In this document: piece by piece, positions 1-8,904 of the stretch
Layout: the number at the start of each line of letters is the position of its first letter
Position numbering within the stretch: the first letter of the stretch is position 1
DNA from: Protea cynaroides
Lineage: Eukaryota; Streptophyta; Magnoliopsida; Proteales; Proteaceae
Length of the DNA stretch: 64,000 nucleotides
Reading direction: 5' to 3'
NCBI GenBank assembly: GCA_028583415.1
Contig: CM053268.1
Location: 14,010,055 to 14,074,054, forward strand
Program-made: the position numbers and the translations under genes
Notes under the pieces: model-generated
The model's database searches: none
Seen by the model: only the letters and a program-made list of their open reading frames with translations
Told to the model about the DNA's origin: nothing

Positions 1-230
1 AGACGATGGAGAACGAGCATGACTCGTCATGCGAGTGTCTCTATTGTGTCTATCTCTAGGGTTATTTTCGTATTTGGGATTATGAACTTGTAATGATATT
101 TATTTATGTTTTGGATCAACATTTGAATAATTGGTTATTTATTATTTATCACATTAGACTCTCAGTTCATTAGTTAATAAAAACTTCCACTGTTATCTAC
201 GTCACAGCCTATTCTAGGGAATCAGGTGTG
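1..230 (+). repeat. 3' end fragment of a Tekay-like LTR
   Basis: The first bases carry the end of the short cysteine ORF that lies near the 3' end of this LTR family (compare 50984-51118). The AT-rich stretch that follows it in other copies comes next, with TTCTCAGTTCAT-like and ACTTCCRCTGT-like blocks. Similarity fades near 230, before the usual GGGGTGTGACA end. The element lies mostly outside the window, so its completeness cannot be judged. Confidence 0.6.
6..59 (+). CDS. End of LTR-embedded CxCxxC micro-ORF
   Basis: The frame reads to a TAG at 57-59 and ends in an acidic stretch, then C-E-C-L-Y-C-V-Y-L. The same C-terminus occurs at 588-719 (-), 29702-29809, 36512-36649, 50984-51118 and 56560-56694. 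The 5' part is outside the window. No function is known to me. Three closely spaced cysteines could bind a metal, but that is inference. Confidence 0.4.
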   Translation: MENEHDSSCECLYCVYL

Positions 231-587
231 ATATCCGAGTCAACCCAATAGTTAACTCGAATCTTCTAGTGATCGACAGCTACAGTGGTCTATCATACAA
301 ATCCCACAATCCACACAAGCAATAACCACAATAATAATGAAAGCAATCAGAAAAATAATAGAGGAAGCAGTAATAACTGCCATATGCTAACTATGTGATA
401 TCATAATATAAAGTAAGGTAAGACTTATGAATCTCACATCACATTATTCTTTACAAAATATCATAATATCTCATATACAAATATCTCGAGTTAAAAGAGT
501 AAATCTGCAATCATTGTTTTGGATAGATCTCAATGCCTATCCACATCAGAGTCAAAAATTAAAGGGAAAAGTATAGAGAGGGGTGCG

Positions 588-719
588 TTAAGCATAGACA
601 CAGTCACTGCAAGTACAACCATCACCATGCTCTCCCACAACATCTTTAGCACCGGTAGCATCACTAATCAATGAATCCTCGATAAACTTAGCCACAGTAT
701 AGTCACCTGCATCAACATT
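588..719 (-). CDS. LTR-embedded CxCxxC micro-ORF, element 1
   Basis: An open frame of 43 codons, without an ATG at its 5' edge, follows a pyrimidine-rich stretch. It opens N-V-D-A-G-D-Y-T-V like the copy at 50984 (D-V-D-A-G-Y-T-V-D-D) and ends C-T-C-S-D-C-V-Y-A before TAA. The middle differs strongly from the other copies while the start, the acidic part and the cysteine end are kept. That pattern suggests protein-level constraint while the element was active. Function unknown. Confidence 0.45.
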   Translation of the reverse strand, partial: NVDAGDYTVAKFIEDSLISDATGAKDVVGEHGDGCTCSDCVYA

Positions 720-1112
720 TAGAAAAGAAGTATTGATATGAAGGTGAGATCCCATCATAGCTCAGTAAGAAGTCAGGTATCACATGCATGCATCATCCAA
801 TGAAATGAAATGAGTTCATTAATTAGGTCTCTAGCTAATATACTACTATGGTGTCATATTAAGATTCAGCCAACGTTTTTAGTCCCTCCTATGGCCGCTA
901 GCCTCCAACTCTCATACACCGGGCAAGGTAGAAGAAGAATACGAGATCCCAGATCACTAAACTCCATCTACAAGTGAACCCCCAACTAGGTCCTCGAAAC
1001 CCTTCAAGCTTGTCACCTCCCACCAAAGACTCTGTCTCACCCAGTTACCATGCACCCACACGTTAGTGACTCTTCCCTCGGGTCATCCAACCTTTGGAAG
1101 TATGAGTCTATG

Positions 1113-1134
1113 CCAGTATCTTAACCCCTACTAG
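1113..1134 (-). other. Conserved LTR hairpin, element 1 copy
   Basis: On the minus strand CTAGTA is followed by 10 nt (GGGGTTAAGA) and TACTGG. The six-base arms pair with one T-G wobble. It is the counterpart of the hairpins at 29204-29225, 36170-36191, 42967-42988 and 50690-50711. Confidence 0.5.
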
Positions 1135-1506
1135 AAGAGCTTAGGATACATGGTAATGTCACCATCTATGTCTATCATGTGCATCATTTTAAATAGGACT
1201 GCATCCCAGCGAGACCCCCAGCTCCACTCCCATGGATCACCATATTCCGGCTAAAGTGCTAGCAATTCCAACATGATACATGTGGCCATGCTCCCACACG
1301 TCACACGCACCATCATACATGGGTGATCATATACATGTGAAATAAATAGTGCTATACCCCAACAAGGACACCCTGGCACCACTCCCATGGACCACCATAT
1401 CCCCACTAGGGTAATAACATCAAAATAATATGGCTTGTAGCTCCCACACGCTACACGACCATCATACCCAAACAACAATCATCATACAAGCATACATAAT
1501 TATTGT

Positions 1507-1550
1507 TATGCAAATGCATGCTCAATAATTACATTTATTGGATGGCATAT
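1507..1550 (-). promoter_or_regulatory. Conserved LTR block, element 1 copy
   Basis: The minus strand reads ATGCCATCCAATAA, then a degenerate middle, then CATGCATTTGCAT. The same block occurs in every Tekay-like LTR here (28940-28977, 35872-35908, 43375-43413 minus, 48621-48660 minus, 50197-50240, 55776-55820). It lies several hundred bases upstream of the micro-ORF in each copy. Role unknown. Confidence 0.45.
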
Positions 1551-2009
1551 TAAATGCATAAACAAGGCATGTTATAAACATAAACAAAGCATGTCATCAT
1601 CACAGGCATAACATGTTATTGACATAAAAGTAAACATGTTAAAATGCCCTAATCACTATGGACCAAACCCCTCAATTGATTGCACTTTAAGTGTAGCTGC
1701 AATGCTAAGCCCAATAGAAGGCTAATACTTGTCGGAGTCCTAACCTATTTCATTAGATGATCATTCGTTAGTTGGTTGGATAACTTCTAATCCATATGGT
1801 CAAGTCTTTTAGGTCCATGCATAGGTTCCAAGACAAGCTAGGAACCCAACGATTGGTCCCACAAATCCTAGCTAAGGAAAACTGGCTTTCAGAACCAGAA
1901 ACAGATGGAGGATATGGATGGTGCATCCTTTGGTTCTTCCCTCCGCCAAAATACTTAGAAGAATCTAATAGTTTTCAAATAAACCGGAGGGATTGGTGAA
2001 TGGCGTGTC

Positions 2010-2225
2010 ATCCGGTACATCCTCCGGATATCCTCCTATTGATTATCGAAAACATATGGCATGTATTCCGGAGGCACTGCCTGGTGGTGTTCCTTCCGAC
2101 ATATCCTCCAGATGGTATTGTGCTCACAAGGTAAATTATACAGAGCCTCTGATGGATTCTGGAGGATAAGGCTTTGGTTTCTTTGGAGGATATGCCCTCG
2201 GTGTGCATCCTCCGGAGCGAGTGTA
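2010..2225. repeat. TCCGGAGGAT-type palindromic microrepeats in LTR
   Basis: Seven or more variants of TCCTCCGGA or its complement TCCGGAGGA occur within about 215 bases (for example near 2020, 2067, 2103, 2158, 2185 and 2210). Related TCCG-rich motifs recur in the pre-gag leader of the same element (8280-8440). Other LTRs here carry a different repeated motif at the corresponding place. Confidence 0.55.
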
Positions 2226-2629
2226 GAAATCACTCAAACCAGAGTTTTAGGCTTCATTCCTTGGGGCATTTCATTCCAACAACCCTACTATGGCTTCCAT
2301 TTGGTGGGGAATCATCTTCCCAAGCTAGAAAAGAGGTTTGAGTCACCTTTTAACTCATTTCCATCCCCACCATGATGTGGGCAGACATTCTATCCACTAT
2401 GGTTAAGCTTTCTTGGTCATTCCATTGATGGTGACCATTCATGGTGGAGGGTTCTACCACCAAGTCAACCGTCGACCATGTTCATTGGAAGAGAGAGATC
2501 TAAACTCTCGATCGAAGGGTAAGCCTCCTATGTCTAGGTTTAGTTCATCTCCATTAATGGAGGAGTAAACCCTTACTAGATTTACCATTAGTGCTAAAAG
2601 AGAGAGAAAGAGAGTGAGGTAGACTTACC

Positions 2630-2634
<5 letters not shown>

Positions 2635-2669
<35 letters not shown>
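2635..2669. repeat. (GA)n microsatellite
   Basis: About 17 uninterrupted GA repeats lie inside the element 1 LTR, within a purine-rich stretch beginning near 2599. Confidence 0.95.
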
Positions 2670-2672
<3 letters not shown>

Positions 2673-3095
2673 GGGCACAAATTAAGCTCCTTCACCAATC
2701 CCAAAGCTCTCTCCATGAATCCCAAGGTCAAGAGAGTGAAATAAGGGACTGGGATCCCCTATTTAGAATCCTGAGGAGAGAGAGTGTCTAATACCCTTGT
2801 TTCTCGCACACAACTGGGGGGGGAGCTACCGGGTGGTGTTCCATTTCGGTTGAACCTTCGATTAGGCCAAATTATAGCCCCTCGATCAGTGGAATGGTTT
2901 CCATGCATTGGGATACAAGTGGGGCCACTCTAAGTCCACCCTAATGCTCTTACATTGTCATGTATGGATAGAGGAACTTACTTAAGGTTCAGATGTATCC
3001 ATTCGGTTCGTATTGGGTGCCCTGCCAGTCTGAGTGTTGAGACTTGTCACAAGAGGAATCTGAGTTAGTAGAGGATTCAGGATGCGGGTCTCACA

Positions 3096-3105
3096 ATCCC
3101 CTTAA
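3096..3105 (-). other. Polypurine tract of element 1
   Basis: The minus strand reads TTAAGGGGAT immediately before the LTR start TGTGAGACC at 3095. This is the normal place for the plus-strand primer and confirms the orientation of the element. Confidence 0.7.
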
Positions 3106-4500
3106 CTTAAAAGAATTTCATCCCAAAAATTAAAGCGTACCTGGTTCTTCGAACAAATGCGGATATTTTTTCGAATCTCATTTTCACTTTCCCAAGTGGC
3201 ATCCTCAATGGTGTAGCTGTGCCAAAGGACCTTTACATAAGAGATGGAACGATTCCACAGCTGCTGGACCTTCTTGTCTAGGATTGCTACCAGTTCCACT
3301 ATACATGACAAGTCTCGGTCTATTTGTGGAACCTCAGCAGTCAGCACTCAAGATGTGAGATGGATCATGGACGTACTTCTTAAGGAGAGAGATGTAAAAT
3401 ACGTCATGAACTTCAGACAGTGCTGGAGACAAAGCTAACTGATATGCCACCTTGCCACTTCTCCTCAACATCTCAAATGGGCCAATATATCTAGGACTGA
3501 GTTTTTCTTTCTTACCAAAACAACGAATACCAAGGTGAGGTGATACCTTCAAGAACACCTTGTCTTAATTTGAAATTCTAGGTCCTTGTGTCGCACATCA
3601 GCATAACTTTTCTGCCTACTCTGGGCCGCTTTAATCCTTTTCCTAATCAGGTTTACTTTGTCACAAGTATCCTGGATAATACCTGGCCCCAGTATTCTAT
3701 GCTCTCCCACTTCATTCCAATACAGAGGTGTTCAGCATCGTCTACCATATAATACCTCATATGGAGCAGCGCCAATGGTAGCCTGAAAACTATAGTTATA
3801 GGCAAATTCCATCAGTGACAAATATTTATCCCAGCTGCCCTTGAAATTCAAGGCACAAGCTTGGAACATGTACTCTAATATCTACAAAGTGCGCTCTGAC
3901 TGTCCATCTGTCTCATGGTGGAATGCTGTACCAAAATTTTAATTGTGTTCCCATTGCCTTCTGCAAGCTATCCCATAGCTTAGATGTAAACCTGGGATCT
4001 CAATAAAAAATAATGCTTTCTGGCACTCCATATAACCTTACTATGTTGTCCACATAAAGCTTGGCCAATCTATCCATGGTGTACTATGGCCAAACAGCTA
4101 TGAAACGGGCCACCTTAGTTAGACGGTACACAATTACCTAAACTGCATCAACATTGTTTGGCTTCAAGGGTAATCCTACTACAAAATCCATGGTGATATG
4201 ATTCCATTTCCATTATGGAATTGCTAATGGCTGAAGTAATCCAAGTGGCTTCTGATGATCTGGCTTGAATTGTTGACAAGTAAGGCATTTATACACAAAG
4301 TTGGCTACGTCAGCTTTTATACCTTGCCACCGATGAGCTTTCTTAAAAACTTGGTACATTTTGGTGCTACCAGGATGCATAGTAAAATGAGAGGAGTGTG
4401 CTTCAATCAGGATGTTCTCCTTCAATTCCTTAGCAGTCTCAGGCACATATATTCTGTCTCTGAATCTGATTATTCCAATACTATCTAAGGAGAAATCTAG
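3102..4500 (-). pseudogene. Integrase with C-terminal chromodomain, element 1
   Basis: From the N-terminal end: a zinc-binding HHCC region (4213-4446, with the end C-L-T-C-Q-Q-F), the catalytic core (about 3600-4200, with M-D-F-V-V-G-L-P and G-Q-S-E-R-T), the C-terminal region with Y-I-G-P-F-E (3334-3558), and a chromodomain-like end with V-K-V-L-W and A-T-W-E (3102-3347). The second catalytic Asp, normally in S-D-R-D, falls in F-Y-stop-D here, so the residue is lost and a CGA-to-TGA-type stop follows. Further stops and frame changes separate the parts. Integrase joins element cDNA to host DNA, and the chromodomain is thought to steer insertion to heterochromatin. This copy cannot work. Confidence 0.88.
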
Positions 4501-4515
4501 ATCTTTCTTCCCTTT

Positions 4516-5214
4516 TTAAAGATCTTGCTTGAGGGTCTTCATATACATATCATTGTCACTTGCCTCTTTAATCTGATCCACCAAGGTGGGTTGAATGGTT
4601 AAGGTATTAAGCAATGTTGATGATGCCTCAACCCAATCTGTAGCTAAAGCATTCGTGGTGGAAGCTTCGTTCTCTGGTAGTGAAGCGGTGACCTGTGTAT
4701 GAGCCATATAATATCCCTCATCACGGACTGCCTTGGGATCATTTTTCAATCATGAAACTAAAGCTTTCCTACTCAATGCATCAGCTACCATGTTGGCCTT
4801 TCCTAGGTGGTACTTGATGTCACAATCATAGTCCTTTAGTGATTCCAGCCACCTTCGCTGTCTCATATTCAGTTCCTTTTGGTTGAACAGGTAGACTAGG
4901 CTCTTGTGATTTGACTTCACACTAAACTGCTCTCCATATAGGAAGTGTCACCATATTTTCAAGGCAAAAATGATGGCTACAAGCTCTAGATCATGAGTAG
5001 GGTAGTTCTTCTCATGAACCTTCAGTTGTCTTGAGGTGTATGCAATAACTCCATTGCCCTGGATCAGGACACAGCCTAGGCCATACTTGGATGCATCAGT
5101 ATATACTGTATATGTAGCCTTATCAAAAGGGATGGTTAAGATAGGTGCCGAGACAAGTTTTTGTTTTAACATTTGAAAACTTTCTTTGTACTTGTCGGTC
5201 CACACAAAATTCAC
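4516..5214 (-). pseudogene. RNase H and connection to integrase, element 1
   Basis: 4948-5214 holds a Ty3-type RNase [20 protein letters not shown], and [15 protein letters not shown], with the first Asp and the Glu of the active site in place. 4516-4749 is the less conserved spacer before integrase. RNase H removes the RNA strand after first-strand synthesis. A stop separates 4948 from 4749 and the frame changes against the RT at 5123-5482. Confidence 0.85.
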
Positions 5215-6060
5215 CCTTCTTTGTCAATCTTGTCAAAGGTATTGCAATGCAGGAGAAATTTTCAATAAAGTGCCTGTAATATCCAGCCAATCCCAGAAAA
5301 CCCCTGACTTCTGTGACTGTCTTTGGCATATTCCATTCTATAACTGCACTAACCTTACTAGGGTCTATTGCCAAACCTTTTGCTGAGATAACATGACCTA
5401 AGAAGGCCACCTGATTGAGGCAAAATTCATACTTCTTAAATTTGGCATACAATCTCTGTTGCCTTAGCTTTTGTAATGCCAATATGAGATGCTCGGCATG
5501 GGTTGTACTGTTGGGTGAGTAGATGAGTATGTCATCAATGAAAATGATGAAAAAGTTATCTAGGAACTCATGAAATACCTAATTCATCAGTTCCATAAAA
5601 CATGCTGGGGCATTAGTTAACCTGGAGGACATCACTAAGAATTCAAAATGTCCATACCTTGTCCTGAAGGCTGTCTTGGGAATATCACTCCCCTTGATCT
5701 TTAACTGGTGGTAGCCTGAATGGAGTTCAATCTTTGAAAAGACACTAGCACCCTCCAATTGGTCAAATAAATCTTCAATTCTGGGCAAAGGGTACTGATT
5801 CTTGATGGTGAGTTTGTTTAAGTCTCGATAATTTATACATAAATAGACACTTCCATCCTTCTTCTTTACAAACAAAATTGAGGCTCCCAAGGTGATATAC
5901 TGGGTCTGATAAAACCCTTATCAAGAAATTCTTGGAGCTATACCTTGAGTTCCTTCAACTTAGTGGGGGTAATTCGGTATAGGACCTTAGAGGCCGAAGC
6001 TGCTCTCGGGATGAGATCAATGAAAACTCCATCTCTCTATCGGTTGGTAGACCTGGCAAT
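5123..6060 (-). pseudogene. Reverse transcriptase, element 1
   Basis: The palm core lies at 5579-5890, with I-N-Y-R-D-L-N and S-G-Y-H-Q. The first catalytic Asp (usual S-K-I-D-L-R) is Glu here (S-K-I-E-L-H). The second catalytic motif F-I-D-D lies near 5535, in the stretch between the two open segments. 5123-5482 holds F-L-G-H-V-I-S and G-F-L-G-L-A-G-Y-Y-R-H-F-I, the usual RT-RNase H connection. The segments are broken by stops near 5579 and by a frame change near 5215. Confidence 0.88.
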
Positions 6061-6156
6061 TTGTTAAAAAACACATCTAGAAATTCACAAACCACGGGCA
6101 CCTCTTTTAATTTTGGTAGTTTGGCTTATGTATCCAAAACTGACACCAAGTAGCTC

Positions 6157-6560
6157 TCACATCCTTGGTGTAGTAACTTGGAGGCTTAAAATTGCTGTTA
6201 AGAATAGTTTTTGGCACTTTTTGGTCTTGTCGTCCTTAAACACTATTATTTCCCTTTTAACGGGTTGAAATAGGACTTGGCGTCTAGAACATAGAACATT
6301 GGCTTGGTGTTTGGCTAGCCAGTCCATTCCCAATATTACATCAAAAAATTTCATCTCAAGGCTGACCAGGTTAGCCTCCATTGATTTACCCTCTATCAAA
6401 ATTTCGCATGGCCCATAATAACTGTCTAGGCCGGCCTTAGATCCCTTGGGTGTATGTATCACTAGAGCATAAGTCATCTTGTGATACGACATTCCCAACA
6501 CAACCGCGAATGCTAGGGATACAAAAGAGTGTGTAGCCCCGGAATCAACTAGTACTCGTG
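6157..6560 (-). pseudogene. Aspartic protease, element 1
   Basis: The active-site motif D-S-G-A-T-H-S-F is readable on the minus strand near 6520-6550 and is followed by V-I-L-G-M-D-W-L in the open segment 6157-6501. This is the classical retropepsin arrangement that cuts the Gag-Pol polyprotein. The active-site residues look intact, but the flanking frame carries stops. Confidence 0.82.
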
Positions 6561-6734
6561 CAGGTGTACCAGAAATAAAGTGTACCTACACATACATTTA
6601 AGCACGGACATACCAAGTGCTACAACATACCATACAATTTATGTCTTTTGTATAACTTAAGAATACCTATGACTACTCTTAGAGAACCCTCAGCGTCCTC
6701 TGCAGATAGGGCAAAAACTTTGCCTTATGTTGGT

Positions 6735-7971
6735 GCCGATGCTTTCTTTGCATTGGGACATGCTCTAGCAAAATGGCCCATTTTGCTGCAAGTGTAGCAT
6801 GAGCCATAGGGCATAGATGATGCACTAGAGGCAGCAGGTCTAGGCTGAATTGCCTTGGGAGCAGTCATGATTGGCCTGCTCTGGATAGGTGTATGCTAAA
6901 TGAAGGAAGGCGTAGTTGCTGTAGTAGTAGATGAGACCATGCTGGATAAGCTTGGGTATTAAGCATGGAAAGGCTTTGTATAAGGGCGGTTGTCCACATA
7001 GCTAATAGCCCTTTTGTAGCCCTGATGGTTCTGTTTATACCCATCTTCTACACTCTTGGCTGCTTACACAATGTCGCTATATTCAGTCAATCTCATGGAC
7101 TCCACAATAACCTTCAAGTCTCCTTTAAATCTTGCACGAAGTGCCTCAACTTTGGTTCTTCCTCCTACATAGAAGTAGGAGAGAAGTAGAACAATTCTTC
7201 AAACTTCTACTAATACACCTCAATAGTTGAGCTCCTTTGGGAATGTTTGAGGTGCTCAACTTCCTTCCTATCCCTACAGCTTTGGGGAAAGAAGTTCTTG
7301 TAGAAGGCCTCCTTTAAAATCTGTCAAGTCACTTCTCCAGGTCTCTTCACTAAGGTGGGCTGGATTCCCTTCCACCAATCATACGACACACCTTCTAGCT
7401 GAAAAATGGCACACAACAGTTTCTGTGCTTCAGTGCACATCAGTATCTTAAGAGTCTTTTCCATGGCTTGGATCCATATAGCTGGTTGCATGGGGTTGTT
7501 CCCAACTCTTGTGAACTTCAATAGATGCATGCACTGAAAGTTACTCATCACTTTTGACGCATCTACTTGTGGCTGCAATTGTACCTTAGCCATGTTATGG
7601 TGAGTTTGCACTTGAGGTTTCGGCACTGGCACCAGTAGAGGAGGCAGTGGTACAATGGGTATTCCTCCTTTAGGAGCTAGCCCCTAAGCTGGTGGAACTA
7701 GGGGTGCTCGTTGGATGGCTTTCATCAGTCCAGCAAAAGCTGCAACCTTTATCCTTTGTTGTTCCTCCAATTTCCTTACTAGGCCTCCCATAATAGCTGT
7801 CATATCAGCCGCTGTTAGCACTGGAGGAGCTTGTGGGAGATCAACATGTGGAGGAGGTGGTGGAGGTACATGTGGTAGAGAGTTGGAACCACCATGCCCA
7901 ACACTTGCTTCATCATCTTGTAGAGGGAGAAAATTCACCCAATGCCCTCTTAACTCTCTTCTTGGAGGCAT
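6735..7971 (-). pseudogene. Gag with zinc knuckle, element 1
   Basis: The ATG at 7971 opens M-P-P-R-R-E-L-R, followed by a proline run. 7324-7632 carries the Gag core motifs (P-A-I-W-I-Q-A-M-E-K-T-L and Y-D-W-W-K). A CCHC zinc knuckle (C-Y-T-C, then G-H-F-A-R-A-C) lies at about 6750-6800. Gag forms the virus-like particle and the knuckle binds the genomic RNA. Stops near 7684 and between 7324 and 6810 break it. The same N-terminal type recurs at 45942-46507. Confidence 0.8.
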
Positions 7972-8728
7972 TTCTCAACACGATTGGTAGAGCAAAAATC
8001 TATAAATGCCCACACGTTAGTACTCTTCACATATCCAAACAAATGATCCAATCGATATAGTATGATATAAGGCAATTAGGATAGCCATGCATATTACGTA
8101 AAGAAAAGAAGTTTCCAAGCTTTCATTCAATGCACCTAGTCTTTACAGTGTCGAGGGCAAAGGGTTTGAGGTCATAGCCTCCGATGATTGTCCCATATTA
8201 GGGTTTCCCCCTAACTTATGGGATAACCAGTGGGAGATCGGGGGTCAAGACCATCTGGTTTCAGGTCAACTTAAGGGCCAAAACCTTTTGGAAGTGAAAT
8301 GGAGGGAGTGACGGATGTTGTTCCCTCCTTTTCCAACCATCCGCATCCTTTTGTTTGGATAGTCACCATTTCCAGAGGGTTATCTGAAGGGAAAGACAGA
8401 TGGCGTACCGTTCGTTGGATCCTCCGAATTGATACTTAGGTGAAATCATTTGAATAGTTCCAGATTTTTGGCGCCAAATCACGATACATCGCGACCCTTG
8501 GCTTTTCCTGAGGATGGTTCCAAAGCCAGAGTTAAAGTCACTGGACCTCCAATCCCGCAGAATTTCGATGGTTTTAAATATTTCGTAGGTTATCTTTTTG
8601 AACCCACACTGTTCATTTTCTAGAGGAAGAAGAGAGAATACACTCCCTAGTGTTTTCCAAGCATCCTTACTCTTTTCTTGGTGGATTTTCGATGACTTGG
8701 ACGTTTCATCATCCCTTCGGTATTATCG
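7972..8728. other. Pre-gag leader of element 1, no gene seen
   Basis: This is the untranslated stretch between gag (minus) and the antisense ORF (plus). It contains scattered GGATG/CATCC and TCCTCCGAA motifs at 8280-8440, related to those in the element's LTR. The right part is presumably the promoter and 5' exon of the antisense transcript. I see no open frame worth calling. Confidence 0.5.
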
Positions 8729-8899
8729 GTAAGTCTCTCCTCTTTTTCATCTTATTTTTTTGATTTCGGTTGTATCCCATTTTTTCTCCATTTTATTTGG
8801 AGTGTATGCTCCCATGTCATGCATGACCGGACCCATGCATTTGTTATTTCTCACCTAACGTAGTTCGGTTCACTGATTCTCTTTCTTGATTTGGTGCAG
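8729..8899 (+). other. Predicted 5' intron of antisense ORF, element 1
   Basis: A canonical donor (ATCG|GTAAGT) at 8729 and an acceptor (TTTGGTGCAG) ending at 8899 bound a T-rich 171-base intron. The acceptor lies exactly 5 nt before the ATG of the antisense ORF. The same AG + 5 nt + ATG arrangement is seen in element 3 (acceptor 44797-44799, ATG 44791). This supports a separate, spliced antisense transcript. Confidence 0.55.
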
Positions 8900-8904
8900 A
8901 CCTC

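Larger units (their letters stand above)
240..3095 (-). repeat. 3' LTR of element 1
   Basis: On the minus strand the LTR begins at 3095 with TGTGAGACCCGCAT, directly after a purine tract, and matches the starts at 49061 (TGTAAGACCCGCAC) and 27197. It contains, in minus order, a cluster of TCCGGAGGAT-like repeats (2010-2225), the conserved block (1507-1550), the hairpin (1113-1134) and the micro-ORF (588-719). The far end near 240 is not sharply defined, because the usual GGGGTGTGACA end is not recognisable. Confidence 0.7.

Noticed and set aside
1796..2375. Overlapping ORFs of 65-104 codons on both strands
   Set aside because: They overlap the TCCGGAGGAT repeats inside the element 1 LTR and do not match other copies.
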